From Butyricimonas paravirosa (lineage in GTDB: Bacteria; Bacteroidota; Bacteroidia; Bacteroidales; Marinifilaceae): 64,000 bases of DNA. A program made the position numbers and the translations under genes. Positions 37,669 to 45,582 of the stretch are shown one piece after another. Numbering within the stretch: the first letter of the stretch is position 1; the number at the start of each line of letters is the position of its first letter. Below the pieces are notes generated by a model. It was not told where the DNA came from. It searched no databases and was given only the letters and a program-made list of their open reading frames with translations. The stretch spans positions 1,302,001 to 1,366,000 of the forward strand of contig NZ_CP043839.1 of NCBI RefSeq assembly GCF_032878955.1, written 5' to 3'.

Positions 37669-37690
37669 CAATGTTCCTTCAATGTTCCTA
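37669..37690. repeat. Two tandem copies of an 11-bp unit
   Basis: CAATGTTCCTT (37669) and CAATGTTCCTA (37680) differ in one base; TATGTCTTCGT follows in the same register. They lie inside the candidate MITE-like element. Confidence 0.7.
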
Positions 37691-37752
37691 TATGTCTTCG
37701 TCTTGATTCATGCCGCGTTTAAATGTGTTTCCTCCGGCGATCACTCGCAAGT

Positions 37753-37785
37753 GACACGGAGAAAGCACGGAGAAAGCACGGAGAA
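37753..37785. repeat. Three tandem copies of an 11-bp unit
   Basis: GACACGGAGAA (37753), AGCACGGAGAA (37764) and AGCACGGAGAA (37775). The last two are identical. They lie inside the candidate MITE-like element and have the same unit length as the arrays at 7277 and 34168, although the sequences differ. Confidence 0.8.
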
Positions 37786-38121
37786 GACCTAGCCAAACAA
37801 TAGAGTAACAGCGTATTAGATGAGTAGCGAAGCACTTGTTGGCAGATAACTATCTTATATCAAGATAGTTGATCTAAAAAAAAGACATATAGACTCAAAA
37901 ATTCCTCTTCCTGCAAGGTTGTTAGATAAATCTTATTCATGGTCATTTAATGACGTGGTAAGCTTAAACCTTGGAATAACCTGTCTCTTGAACAACTGGC
38001 CCCAACATTTTTATCTTATCAACGCAAAATTTAAACAGGTTTTTAAAATATTATTATTTCTCATTCGTCTACAATAATAGAAAGGCTAGTCAATAAATAT
38101 AAATTTAAAACAAACAAAGCC

Positions 38122-38268
38122 ATGAAACGCTATCAAGAAACACTGCTCAAAGACTTCGAAATATTACTTCCTTACATTCTTCTTTTGGGAGTTCTAGTAT
38201 TACTTGCAATATCCGTATATTTGTTGCAAGATTTCACGAAGATATATCAAATTTACACGACATGCTAA
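38122..38268 (+). CDS. Small single-pass membrane protein (48 residues)
   Basis: The ATG at 38122 opens a 48-codon frame ending in TAA. The product starts with a basic and acidic stretch (MKRYQETLLKDFE), then has one hydrophobic helix (ILLPYILLLGVLVLLAISVYLL, about 14-35) and a short tail. The leader is A-rich, typical of Bacteroidota. It lies 10 nt upstream of another small membrane protein and then an ECF sigma gene, all on the same strand, so an operon is likely. I recognise no family. It could be a partner or regulator of the sigma factor. Confidence 0.65.
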   Translation: MKRYQETLLKDFEILLPYILLLGVLVLLAISVYLLQDFTKIYQIYTTC

Positions 38269-38278
38269 AATAAACGTC

Positions 38279-38638
38279 ATGAGAAATTTTAGACAAAACA
38301 GAGGAGTATTCTCCCTATTCATGCTTATCGGTCTGACTGCCATTGTTGCCGCCATCATGCTTTTATGGAATTACTTGATTCCCTCCATCATCGGTTGGAC
38401 AACTATCAATTACTGGCAAGCTCTTGGACTTTTCGTCCTCACCCGCTTATTATTCGGTGGTTTCCATGGTCACGGATTCATGAGACCTCCCGGAAAACCC
38501 GAACATTTACACCATTTATGGGGGAAAGTCAAAAATATGTCTCCGGAAGAACGACGGAACTATATCCGTCAACGATTTGAAGAACGCCAACAAGTATTCA
38601 ACGATGACATTTTCGGAGAAGAAAAGCCAAAAGAATAA
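38279..38638 (+). CDS. Membrane protein upstream of an ECF sigma factor
   Basis: 119 residues from the ATG at 38279. Two membrane helices (FSLFMLIGLTAIVAAIMLLW, about 11-31; YWQALGLFVLTRLLFGGF, about 45-62) are followed by a His/Gly/Pro-rich linker and a charged helical tail beginning MSPEERRNYIRQRFEERQ. The tail recalls the LTPEQR-type helices of Spy/CpxP or periplasmic metal sensors, but the match is short. It lies 9 nt before the sigma gene. A role as anti-sigma factor or stress sensor is inference. Confidence 0.75.
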   Translation: MRNFRQNRGVFSLFMLIGLTAIVAAIMLLWNYLIPSIIGWTTINYWQALGLFVLTRLLFGGFHGHGFMRPPGKPEHLHHLWGKVKNMSPEERRNYIRQRFEERQQVFNDDIFGEEKPKE

Positions 38639-38647
38639 CCCTTGACA

Positions 38648-39223
38648 ATGGATAAGCAACAAGACCAGCCTCCCCGTAAGATAAACATATCAGAGGTTTT
38701 CAAGAAATATCAGGGGCAACTAAAAAGTTTCATTGCCAAACGGGTTACCGCCAAAGAAGACCGGGAAGACATCCTACAAGATGTCTTTTACCAGTTACTT
38801 AAAACGGACCCGGTGGCTCCTCCCGTGCAACAAATTTCGGCTTGGCTCTACACAGTTACCCGCAATCTTATCATTGACCGGAAAAGAAAACATCGGGAAA
38901 AAGAAATACCGCAAGCCCGAACAGAAGAGGGAGAAACGTTTATCCTGAAAGAAGTATCCGAATGTCTCTTTGATGCGGACAATTCTCCGGAAAAAGAATA
39001 CATGCGCTCATTGGTCTGGGAAGAACTTGACAAGGCCTTGGCAGAACTTCCCGACGAGCAACGAATTGTATTCGAGTTGAATGAATTACAGAACTTTTCA
39101 TTCAAAGAAATATCAGAAAGTTCCGGTATTCCAGTCAACACCCTTATTTCCCGGAAACGATATGCCGTTCTATATCTCCGGGAAAGACTTTACAATATAT
39201 ACGAAGAACTACTTGGCGAATAA
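38648..39223 (+). CDS. ECF RNA polymerase sigma factor (not FecR-linked)
   Basis: About 191 residues from the ATG at 38648; a TTG two codons upstream is less likely. Region 2: YQGQLKSFIAKRV, DREDILQDVFYQLL, ISAWLYTVTRNLIIDRKRKH. Region 4: LAELPDEQRIVFELNELQNFSFKEISESSGIPVNTLISRKRYAVLYLRERL. It differs from the three FecR-linked factors in this window, and no fecR or zinc-finger anti-sigma gene is next to it. Instead two small membrane proteins are encoded just upstream. Confidence 0.9.
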   Translation: MDKQQDQPPRKINISEVFKKYQGQLKSFIAKRVTAKEDREDILQDVFYQLLKTDPVAPPVQQISAWLYTVTRNLIIDRKRKHREKEIPQARTEEGETFILKEVSECLFDADNSPEKEYMRSLVWEELDKALAELPDEQRIVFELNELQNFSFKEISESSGIPVNTLISRKRYAVLYLRERLYNIYEELLGE

Positions 39224-39329
39224 GTACTTCTGCATCCGAAACAGTCAAGCGATCACCACTCACCATCAAAAGCCCTATTCCCTTAACATTTTCAAGACAT
39301 GAGGCGCAAGTATTTCTACAAAAAATCCG

Positions 39330-39337
39330 TATGTTTG
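39330..39337 (+). promoter_or_regulatory. -7 promoter box (TATGTTTG) for the DUF4261 gene
   Basis: It matches TAnnTTTG. The predicted transcription start near 39344 gives a leader of about 29 nt before the ATG at 39373. This separates the DUF4261 gene from the sigma operon. Confidence 0.55.
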
Positions 39338-39372
39338 CGAGTAAAGTTTTAACCATTTAAACAACACGACAC

Positions 39373-40266
39373 ATGGACGATCAGCAAAAAGATCAGGAAG
39401 TATTTCGCCAAAATCTGAACGAGAAAGGAAATTTCCAAACTCTATTCCAAATATACCTGCTATTTACCCACAAAGGTTCACGCCCTGACGGGAAGGATAT
39501 TCAGAAAACATTATTATCCAAATTCGAAAAGGTAGATATAGTAGCCAACGTGAAGGATTCTCTCTCAACTTTTGCTATCTGGAAATACATCGTGGAATAC
39601 AAGGATAATCAACGACTGCCCGCACAAGTATTGATGTCCGACTTCGAAAACTTCGATGGAAACAATATCGACTTGATGCAACGCAGTCAGTTATGGGATT
39701 GCCCGGAAAAAGACGAGATTCTCGCCAATTGCAAATATAAAATCATGCTTTCCGACTTCATGGCTTCCGGTCTCCCTTATAAAGAACGTTGTGCCATGTT
39801 AACGGAATGGCTGGAAACTACCCTCGAACTATTTCCGGACTGTGTTGCCGTGTGGACTCCCTCAAGCGGCAAACTGCTAACCCGTGAACAGGTTTTAAAC
39901 AACCCGTGGGCCGCTCCAGCACGATTCCTTCATTTTGGGATGAACATTCGTTTTTTCAACATACAAAACACGAACGACATGATGGTGGACACGCTCGGGC
40001 TATACGCTATCGGTTTACCCGACATCCAGTACCATTTCCACGATCTGGATCCCAACGCCGTGGTTAACCATGCCTACAACGCTGCGGCATACATTTTCGA
40101 CACGAACGCTTCCATCAAGGACGGGGAAACCATCGACGGGATCTCGGAACAAGGCATTGACCGCAGCATACAATGGAAATGCCAATACGAACGATCCCTC
40201 ATCCAACCCGACCGGGAAGTCATGGACATCTGTCCCGGAGAATACGCGGCAGGTGAAAGGGAATAA
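39373..40266 (+). CDS. DUF4261 domain-containing protein
   Basis: 297 residues, soluble, no signal peptide. The C-terminal region matches DUF4261 (MMVDTLGLYAIGLPDIQYHFHDLDPNAVVNHAYN, then a SIKDGETIDG motif). DUF4261 proteins have no assigned biochemical function. An N-terminal about 100-residue alpha/beta part (FQIYLLFTHKGSRPDGKDI) is typical of the family. It has its own likely promoter and a 58-nt gap to the flavoprotein gene downstream. Confidence 0.78.
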   Translation: MDDQQKDQEVFRQNLNEKGNFQTLFQIYLLFTHKGSRPDGKDIQKTLLSKFEKVDIVANVKDSLSTFAIWKYIVEYKDNQRLPAQVLMSDFENFDGNNIDLMQRSQLWDCPEKDEILANCKYKIMLSDFMASGLPYKERCAMLTEWLETTLELFPDCVAVWTPSSGKLLTREQVLNNPWAAPARFLHFGMNIRFFNIQNTNDMMVDTLGLYAIGLPDIQYHFHDLDPNAVVNHAYNAAAYIFDTNASIKDGETIDGISEQGIDRSIQWKCQYERSLIQPDREVMDICPGEYAAGERE

Positions 40267-40324
40267 TCCGAACATCTATCAAAAATACTCGTAAAAGAGA
40301 ACAACAATCAAAAACAAAAAACAC

Positions 40325-40960
40325 ATGAAAGTAATAGCAATCAACGGAAGTCCCCATCCACAGGGGAACACCTTCCATGCTTTAAAAAACATTGGTGAGG
40401 AATTAAAAAAAGAAAACATAGAGTTTGAAATACTCCAAGTCGGGAGCCAGAATATTCACGGGTGCATGGGATGCAATATGTGTTTCCGGAACAAAAACGA
40501 GAAATGCGTAATCACAAACGACTCATTCAACGAACTACTACAAAAGATCAAAGACGTTGACGGCATTATCCTAGGTTCACCCGTTCATTTTTCCGGTATT
40601 GCCGGAACCATGAAATGCTTTCTCGACCGGGCATTCTACGTTTCCGGGGCTAATGGCAACTGGTTCCGTCACAAGGTCGGTACAGCAATTGTTGCTGTTC
40701 GTCGTTCAGGAGGTTCCCATACACTCGACGGGCTGTATCATTATCTCACGTATTCTGAAATGCTTATTCCCTCATCTAATTACTGGAACATCATCCACGG
40801 GTTGAAAGCCGGAGAGGCCATTCAAGATGCAGAAGGAAACCAAATCATGCGAGTACTTGGGAAAAACATGGCATGGCTACTGAAAATGAGAGAGCAAACA
40901 AAAGATACACTTGCAGCCCCGGAAACTGAAACCAAAATAATGACAAACTTTATCCGGTAA
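40325..40960 (+). CDS. Iron-sulfur flavoprotein-like NAD(P)H:FMN reductase
   Basis: 211 residues, cytoplasmic. The flavodoxin-like fold begins with the FMN phosphate loop GSPHPQGNTFHAL (8-20). A compact cysteine motif C47-x2-C50-x2-C53-x7-C61 is present, close to the CX2CX2CX4-7C [4Fe-4S] motif of archaeal iron-sulfur flavoproteins. A FMN-binding region GSPVHFSGIAGTMKCFLDRAF follows. It probably transfers electrons from NAD(P)H or ferredoxin, for instance in detoxification of quinones or oxygen. It is followed after 44 nt by a methyltransferase gene on the same strand. Confidence 0.83.
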   Translation: MKVIAINGSPHPQGNTFHALKNIGEELKKENIEFEILQVGSQNIHGCMGCNMCFRNKNEKCVITNDSFNELLQKIKDVDGIILGSPVHFSGIAGTMKCFLDRAFYVSGANGNWFRHKVGTAIVAVRRSGGSHTLDGLYHYLTYSEMLIPSSNYWNIIHGLKAGEAIQDAEGNQIMRVLGKNMAWLLKMREQTKDTLAAPETETKIMTNFIR

Positions 40961-41004
40961 ATGTAAACACACCAATCTCTTTCGCAGAGAAATTATACTT
41001 TATC

Positions 41005-41739
41005 ATGAAAGAAAATAAATACGACGACGAGAAATTCTTCCATCAATATAGTCAAATGTCCCGTTCCGTAGATGGCCTTAAAGGAGCCGGGGAATGGCAC
41101 GTATTACAAAAAATGCTCCCGGACTTCCAAGGGAAACGAGTACTGGATTTAGGCTGTGGTTTCGGGTGGCATTGTCAATATGCTATTGAACATGGCGCAG
41201 TCCACGCCTTGGGAATTGATCTTTCACACAAAATGTTGGAAGAGGCCACCAAACGAAACAACTCTCCTCGCATCGAATACAAATGTATGGCGATCGAAGA
41301 CTTTGATTACACACCCGAGAGTTATGACATTGTCATCAGCTCTCTTACCTTTCATTATTTGGAATCATTTCCGGATATTTGCAAGAAGGTACACCGATGC
41401 CTCACTCCCGGGGGAGCCTTTGTTTTCTCTGTCGAGCATCCCGTGTTTACAGCTTACGGTAGTCAAGACTGGTTCTATGACAAACAAAGAAACATACTCC
41501 ACTGGCCGGTGGACCGCTATTTCTCGGAAGGAAAACGAGAGGCCATTTTCTTGGGCGAAAACGTGACCAAATTCCACAAAACACTAACTACCTATGTAAA
41601 TGGACTTATCCAAAACGGTTTTGAAATCACCGGACTCGTGGAACCGGAACCGGATAAAACTCTTCTGGATTCCATTCCGGGTATGCGTGACGAACTACGA
41701 CGTCCCATGATGTTAATCATCGCCGCTATCAAGAAATAA
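41005..41739 (+). CDS. Class I SAM-dependent methyltransferase
   Basis: 244 residues, cytoplasmic. SAM-binding motif I is VLDLGCGFGWH (about 46-56), the acidic post-I loop is ALGIDLSHKMLEEA, and post-motif residues include YDIVISSLTFHYLES. It is a Methyltransf_11-type fold; the substrate is unknown. It lies at the end of a short operon with the flavoprotein gene, and a hairpin follows. Confidence 0.87.
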   Translation: MKENKYDDEKFFHQYSQMSRSVDGLKGAGEWHVLQKMLPDFQGKRVLDLGCGFGWHCQYAIEHGAVHALGIDLSHKMLEEATKRNNSPRIEYKCMAIEDFDYTPESYDIVISSLTFHYLESFPDICKKVHRCLTPGGAFVFSVEHPVFTAYGSQDWFYDKQRNILHWPVDRYFSEGKREAIFLGENVTKFHKTLTTYVNGLIQNGFEITGLVEPEPDKTLLDSIPGMRDELRRPMMLIIAAIKK

Positions 41740-41753
41740 AACATAACAACAAA

Positions 41754-41777
41754 GCTATTCCCTTTTCCGGGAATAGC
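41754..41777. terminator. Terminator between convergent genes
   Basis: GCTATTCCC (41754-41762) pairs perfectly with GGGAATAGC (41769-41777) around a 6-nt loop. On the minus strand the stem is followed by TTTGTTGTT, so it best serves the phosphatase gene, while it can also stop the methyltransferase transcript. Confidence 0.7.
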
Positions 41778-41798
41778 CTCAACACAAAACCCCTAATT

Positions 41799-42881
41799 CT
41801 AATACAGATACAACTTACGAAGTTTCTCCACGTCCACCCCCAACTGCTGCACTAAAAACTTATCCATTCCGCCATAATTCTCGTCTATCGTGGTTAATGC
41901 CATTTCGATATACTCTTTCTGCACGGAACTAATATAATACATACATTCTGCCATCTTATTATCCCCGTAAAGAGCTTTCATCGCTTCCATGGTCACACCT
42001 GTCAACTCGTTTGTCAGCATATAGTCTTCAATTATCGTTTCCCGCTCAACACCCAAAGCTGCCAAAAACAAGGCTGCCGCAAATCCGGCCCGATCCTTTC
42101 CAGCCGTGCAATGGAACATCAACGGGGTCTTGTCCGTCTCCATCAACGTTTCGAAAAAAGATTTATATTCTGCCTGAAAGCTGATAACAAACTCCCGGTT
42201 CCCGTCTACCAGATATTGTTTAGCCCCCTCCACATCCCCTCTTCTGATAACATCCGAAACATCAATGGAAGACAAATTTCCGGGTTCGATCGGATAATTA
42301 ATACAATTCACTGTTGTCGTGGGAACCTTATCCGGTTCTGCCTCTTGTTCGCTACTTGAACGGAAATCGATCACAGTCTTTAAGGGGATCGTTGCCAAAT
42401 ACGCTAAATCATCTTCCGTGAGACTGTTACATTTTCCTGAACGGAACACTAATCCCCACTTCACCCGGCGTCCATCCTTCGTTTTATAACCTCCCAGATC
42501 CCGGAAATTAGACTGTCCCACCATCGGCAATTGTCTTAATCCCAAGGCCGTTCTAGCTCCACCGGCCCATTCCAAGCAATAGAGCTGATATTTTCCCGTG
42601 TTCAATTCTGTCGTTCCCTTCGTATTTCCTTGTAACAAAGGTTCATCAAAAAGAATAGAATTACTATTTTCCCCGCCATACACTTTCCACTCCCCCTCTT
42701 TCAATATCTCGATATTGGTCTTTTTAGACTCTTTATCGGCTTTTATTGTCGCATAAGAACTTATATCCGTCCCCGAATACAAACTCGTATCGATTGAATC
42801 ATCATCCGAACAGGCTACCACTCCAATCAACATGGCAGAAACAAAACACCACTTACTCATTCTTAATAAATACTCTTTCAT
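41799..42881 (-). CDS. Lipoprotein tyrosine phosphatase (Y_phosphatase3 family)
   Basis: 360 residues. The signal peptide ends in a lipobox GVVAC (Cys24 from the first ATG); a second ATG seven codons later is also possible. An N-terminal about 80-residue beta region precedes the catalytic domain (about 120-340). The P-loop is HC258TAGKDR, with FRDLGGYKTKDGRRVKWGLVFRSG upstream, typical of the PF13350 tyrosine/serine phosphatase family. Being lipid-anchored outside the cytoplasm, it probably acts on phosphate esters or phosphoproteins in the periplasm or at the surface. No kinase is next to it. Confidence 0.87.
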   Translation of the reverse strand: MKEYLLRMSKWCFVSAMLIGVVACSDDDSIDTSLYSGTDISSYATIKADKESKKTNIEILKEGEWKVYGGENSNSILFDEPLLQGNTKGTTELNTGKYQLYCLEWAGGARTALGLRQLPMVGQSNFRDLGGYKTKDGRRVKWGLVFRSGKCNSLTEDDLAYLATIPLKTVIDFRSSSEQEAEPDKVPTTTVNCINYPIEPGNLSSIDVSDVIRRGDVEGAKQYLVDGNREFVISFQAEYKSFFETLMETDKTPLMFHCTAGKDRAGFAAALFLAALGVERETIIEDYMLTNELTGVTMEAMKALYGDNKMAECMYYISSVQKEYIEMALTTIDENYGGMDKFLVQQLGVDVEKLRKLYLY

Positions 42882-42979
42882 AATCTTTTTTTCTTTTCAT
42901 TTGACGCCACAAAGAAAAGCTTGTAATATTACCGAACGATTACATTCTTGTGAAGGAACAATTACTTTGGCTCTTTTCG

Positions 42980-42987
42980 TATCTTTG
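42980..42987 (+). promoter_or_regulatory. -7 promoter box (TATCTTTG) for the GNAT-DUF1848 operon
   Basis: An exact TAnnTTTG match. The predicted transcription start near 42994 gives a leader of about 16 nt before the ATG at 43010. This box also rules out the longer upstream start. Confidence 0.65.
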
Positions 42988-43009
42988 CACAGAATACAAA
43001 TACGGAACA

Positions 43010-43615
43010 ATGAATTATATAGAAACAGAACGGCTAATTTTACGACAATTTACAGAAAAAGATGCAGATGCCTTATTTCTCGTTTTAAGTGACAAAGAAG
43101 TAAATACATTTTTACCCATGTTCCCTTTAAAAAACATAGAAGAAACAAAGGCGTACATTCAAAACAAATACATCTCGAACCACATTCAAAACAGAGGTTT
43201 CCACTATGCTATCTGTTTGAAAGAAAATAATCTACCGATCGGTTATATTCACGTATCCAGTGATGATAGTCATGATTTAGGCTACGGGCTTAGAAAAGAG
43301 TTCTGGCATAAAGGAATTTGTACAGAAGCTTGCCAGACTATCATAAATGTGGTAAAACAATCAGGTATTCCTTACATCACGGCAACACATGATGTTAAAA
43401 ATCCAAGAAGTGGAAAAGTGATGCAAAATATTGGTATGCACTACCAATACTCTTACGAGGAATTATGGCAGCCCAAAAACATCCTAGTCACGTTCAGAAT
43501 GTACCAATTAAATTTCGATGGACAAGAGGATAGAGTTTATAAAAAATACTGGGATAAATATCCGGTCCATTTTATCGAGGTGATTGAAGATAAAAAGTTA
43601 AACTATTCTATATGA
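43010..43615 (+). CDS. GNAT-family N-acetyltransferase (RimJ/RimL type)
   Basis: About 201 residues from the ATG at 43010, beginning MNYIETERLILRQF, the classical opening of RimJ/RimL-type GNATs. The acetyl-CoA motif is seen as LGYGLRKEFWHKGICTEA and the C-terminal helix as MQNIGMHYQYSYEELW. It should acetylate an amine, perhaps an N-terminal residue or a small molecule. Its stop overlaps the start of the DUF1848 gene (ATGA), so the two are translationally coupled. Confidence 0.87.
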   Translation: MNYIETERLILRQFTEKDADALFLVLSDKEVNTFLPMFPLKNIEETKAYIQNKYISNHIQNRGFHYAICLKENNLPIGYIHVSSDDSHDLGYGLRKEFWHKGICTEACQTIINVVKQSGIPYITATHDVKNPRSGKVMQNIGMHYQYSYEELWQPKNILVTFRMYQLNFDGQEDRVYKKYWDKYPVHFIEVIEDKKLNYSI

Positions 43616-44541
43616 TCATCAGTGCAAGCAGAAGAACAGACATCCCCTCATTCTACTCGACATGGTTTCTGAACCGTATCCGGGAAAAATACATTCTTGT
43701 CCCAAACCCTTTCAACCCGAAACAAATCAGCCGGGTCAAACTAACACCGGATGTGGTGGACTGTATTGTATTCTGGACCAAAAATCCGGCTCCTATGCTC
43801 GATAAACTTAACCATCTAAAAGATTTCAAATATTACTTTCAATTCACACTTAACGCCTACGGGAAAGAAATTGAAACCAATCTACCCTCTTTCGGACAAA
43901 GAATAGACACCTTCAAACGCCTCTCAGACCTCATTGGTAAAGAGAGGGTTATCTGGCGTTATGATCCGATCTTGACAAACAAAACCTATAACACTGATTT
44001 TCACAAAACTACTTTCTTCAAAATTGCTACACAGCTCAAAAATCACACCGAAAAATGTATGATTAGCTTTATTGACTATTACAAACATATCCGTCCGTCC
44101 CTCTCTTCTCAGAATATATACCCGCTTACCCTGGAAGAGATCCGGGAAATGGCATATTCTTTCCGGCAGTCCATCTCCTCGACCCCAATTCAACTAAACA
44201 CCTGTACCCGGAAAGTAGACCTTTCCGCCATGGGAATTCCTGCCGGAATGTGTATTGACCGGGAATTAATAGAAAGACTCACAGGCTATCCGATTTCCAC
44301 ACAGAAAGATAAAAACCAACGAGACGTTTGTCGCTGTATTGAAAGTATAGACATCGGCACCTATGACACCTGTTTCAATGGCTGCCTCTATTGTTACGCT
44401 AACACGGCCGAACACAAACCGCTCCGTAACCTACAAAAGCATGATCCCGCCTCCCCGAAACTCATTGGACAGGTAAACGATGACGACATCATAAAAGATC
44501 GAGCCATGTATAGCCTCAGACGTGATCCCACGTTATTCTGA
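43612..44541 (+). CDS. DUF1848 protein with C-terminal radical SAM-like cysteine cluster
   Basis: 309 residues. It begins MIISASRRTDIPSFYSTWF and contains VVDCIVFWTKNPAPML and VIWRYDPILT, all typical of DUF1848. Near the C-terminus, cysteines cluster in CRCIESIDIGTYDTCFNGCLYCYA, ending like a CxxxCxxC radical SAM site, so an iron-sulfur cluster is likely. The reaction is unknown. ATGA overlap with the GNAT gene suggests joint function. It ends 5 nt from the convergent kinase gene. Confidence 0.85.
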   Translation: MIISASRRTDIPSFYSTWFLNRIREKYILVPNPFNPKQISRVKLTPDVVDCIVFWTKNPAPMLDKLNHLKDFKYYFQFTLNAYGKEIETNLPSFGQRIDTFKRLSDLIGKERVIWRYDPILTNKTYNTDFHKTTFFKIATQLKNHTEKCMISFIDYYKHIRPSLSSQNIYPLTLEEIREMAYSFRQSISSTPIQLNTCTRKVDLSAMGIPAGMCIDRELIERLTGYPISTQKDKNQRDVCRCIESIDIGTYDTCFNGCLYCYANTAEHKPLRNLQKHDPASPKLIGQVNDDDIIKDRAMYSLRRDPTLF

Positions 44542-44546
44542 CAGAA

Positions 44547-45428
44547 TTAAAGCCACCCTTTCAGCTCATTGGGCAACATCGGCATTGCCCCCGTCTGACT
44601 ACAAACAAAAGCGGAAACCTCCACGGCAAAACGATGAGCCTCAACCATTGATCTCCCTTTCAAAACCGCAGCACAAAATGCTGCTGTGAAAGAATCCCCT
44701 GCTCCCACCGTGTCTGCCACCTTCACATGAGGGGTATCCAGAAATGACCGTATATCGCCCGCAAACACGTAACTTCCCTGCACCCCACACGTAAGTATCA
44801 ACACCTCCAGATCAAACCGATCCATCATCTCCCTACACCTCTTTTCTACCGATTCTTCCGACAATTCTAATAAATCGGATAAAATAACCAATTCTTCATC
44901 ATTCAACTTCAATATATTACACCGGGCCAAAGAATCTTTCAAAACCTCTACCGTGTAAAAATGCTGACGAAGATTTATATCAAAAACTTTATATGACTCC
45001 CCGGACATGGCCTCCAAGAATCGGTTCAACGTTGTACGAGTTACCACATTCCGTTGAGCCAGAGACCCAAAACAAACACAACGAATCTGACAAGCCAATC
45101 GATCAAGTTCCGGGGTGTACGGTACGTTATCCCACGCCACGCCCTGTTTTATTTCGTAACAAGGAATCCCCTCTCCATCCAGCGTAACTTCAACGATACC
45201 CGTCGGGAAAGGCACCCGCTCCACCCAATAGCGTAGCCCCTTCCCGTTAAAATTTTCCAGAATCTCATCTCCCAACACATCTTCCCCCACAGCACTCACC
45301 ACCCGGCTATCAAAACCGAATTGCGACATATGATAAGCAAAATTAGCAGGAGCCCCGCCAATCCTTTTTCCTTCCGGAAACACATCCCAAAGGACCTCTC
45401 CGATTCCCACGATAATATCATTCATCAT
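44547..45428 (-). CDS. PfkB-family carbohydrate kinase (fructokinase-like)
   Basis: About 293 residues from the ATG at 45428; a GTG upstream and a second ATG one codon later are alternatives. The N-terminal PfkB signature is seen as GKRIGGAPANFAYHMSQFG, and the C-terminal signature with the catalytic Asp as DTVGAGDSFTAAF. It phosphorylates a sugar with ATP in the cytoplasm. The GGAPANFAYH form is common in bacterial fructokinases, but specificity is not certain. Its start faces locus C, 112 nt from that locus' terminator. Confidence 0.87.
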   Translation of the reverse strand: MMNDIIVGIGEVLWDVFPEGKRIGGAPANFAYHMSQFGFDSRVVSAVGEDVLGDEILENFNGKGLRYWVERVPFPTGIVEVTLDGEGIPCYEIKQGVAWDNVPYTPELDRLACQIRCVCFGSLAQRNVVTRTTLNRFLEAMSGESYKVFDINLRQHFYTVEVLKDSLARCNILKLNDEELVILSDLLELSEESVEKRCREMMDRFDLEVLILTCGVQGSYVFAGDIRSFLDTPHVKVADTVGAGDSFTAAFCAAVLKGRSMVEAHRFAVEVSAFVCSQTGAMPMLPNELKGWL

Positions 45429-45540
45429 CACGTGTATTTAGTCATAAAATGCATATACAAAAGAAGGCAATTGATATGAAAAAACAAACAGAACTACGGA
45501 TAAGTTTTAATACCCTCATGATGACGGTGATTATTCAAAT

Positions 45541-45572
45541 AAGTCAACCGATCCTTACAAATCAGTTGACTT
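45541..45572 (-). terminator. Terminator of uptake locus C
   Basis: AAGTCAAC (45541-45548) pairs with GTTGACTT (45565-45572) around a 16-nt loop. It begins 10 nt after the stop of the minus-strand TlpA lipoprotein gene. The 3' side on the minus strand is A/T-rich (ATTTGAATAATC). Confidence 0.55.
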
Positions 45573-45582
45573 TTATCATTCT

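Larger units (their letters stand above)
37611..38039. mobile_element. Candidate MITE-like element (429 bp, 15-bp terminal inverted repeats)
   Basis: CCTGTTTAAATTTTG at 37611-37625 is repeated exactly, inverted, at 38025-38039, and the inverted similarity continues weakly inward. The interior has no transposase, so the element would be non-autonomous. No clear target-site duplication can be defined because both flanks are A/T-rich (TTTAAA on both sides). Alternatives are a remnant of a larger insertion sequence or two chance A/T-rich matches. Confidence 0.45.
37539..38121. other. 583-bp gene-free region carrying a candidate miniature inverted-repeat element
   Basis: No gene is supported here. 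The region contains terminal inverted copies at 37611 and 38039, two separate 11-bp-period tandem arrays (37669-37690 and 37753-37785) and a perfect hairpin, AACTATCTT/AAGATAGTT, at 37848-37870. The remaining sequence, 38040-38121, is the A/T-rich leader of the small membrane protein gene. Confidence 0.55.
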
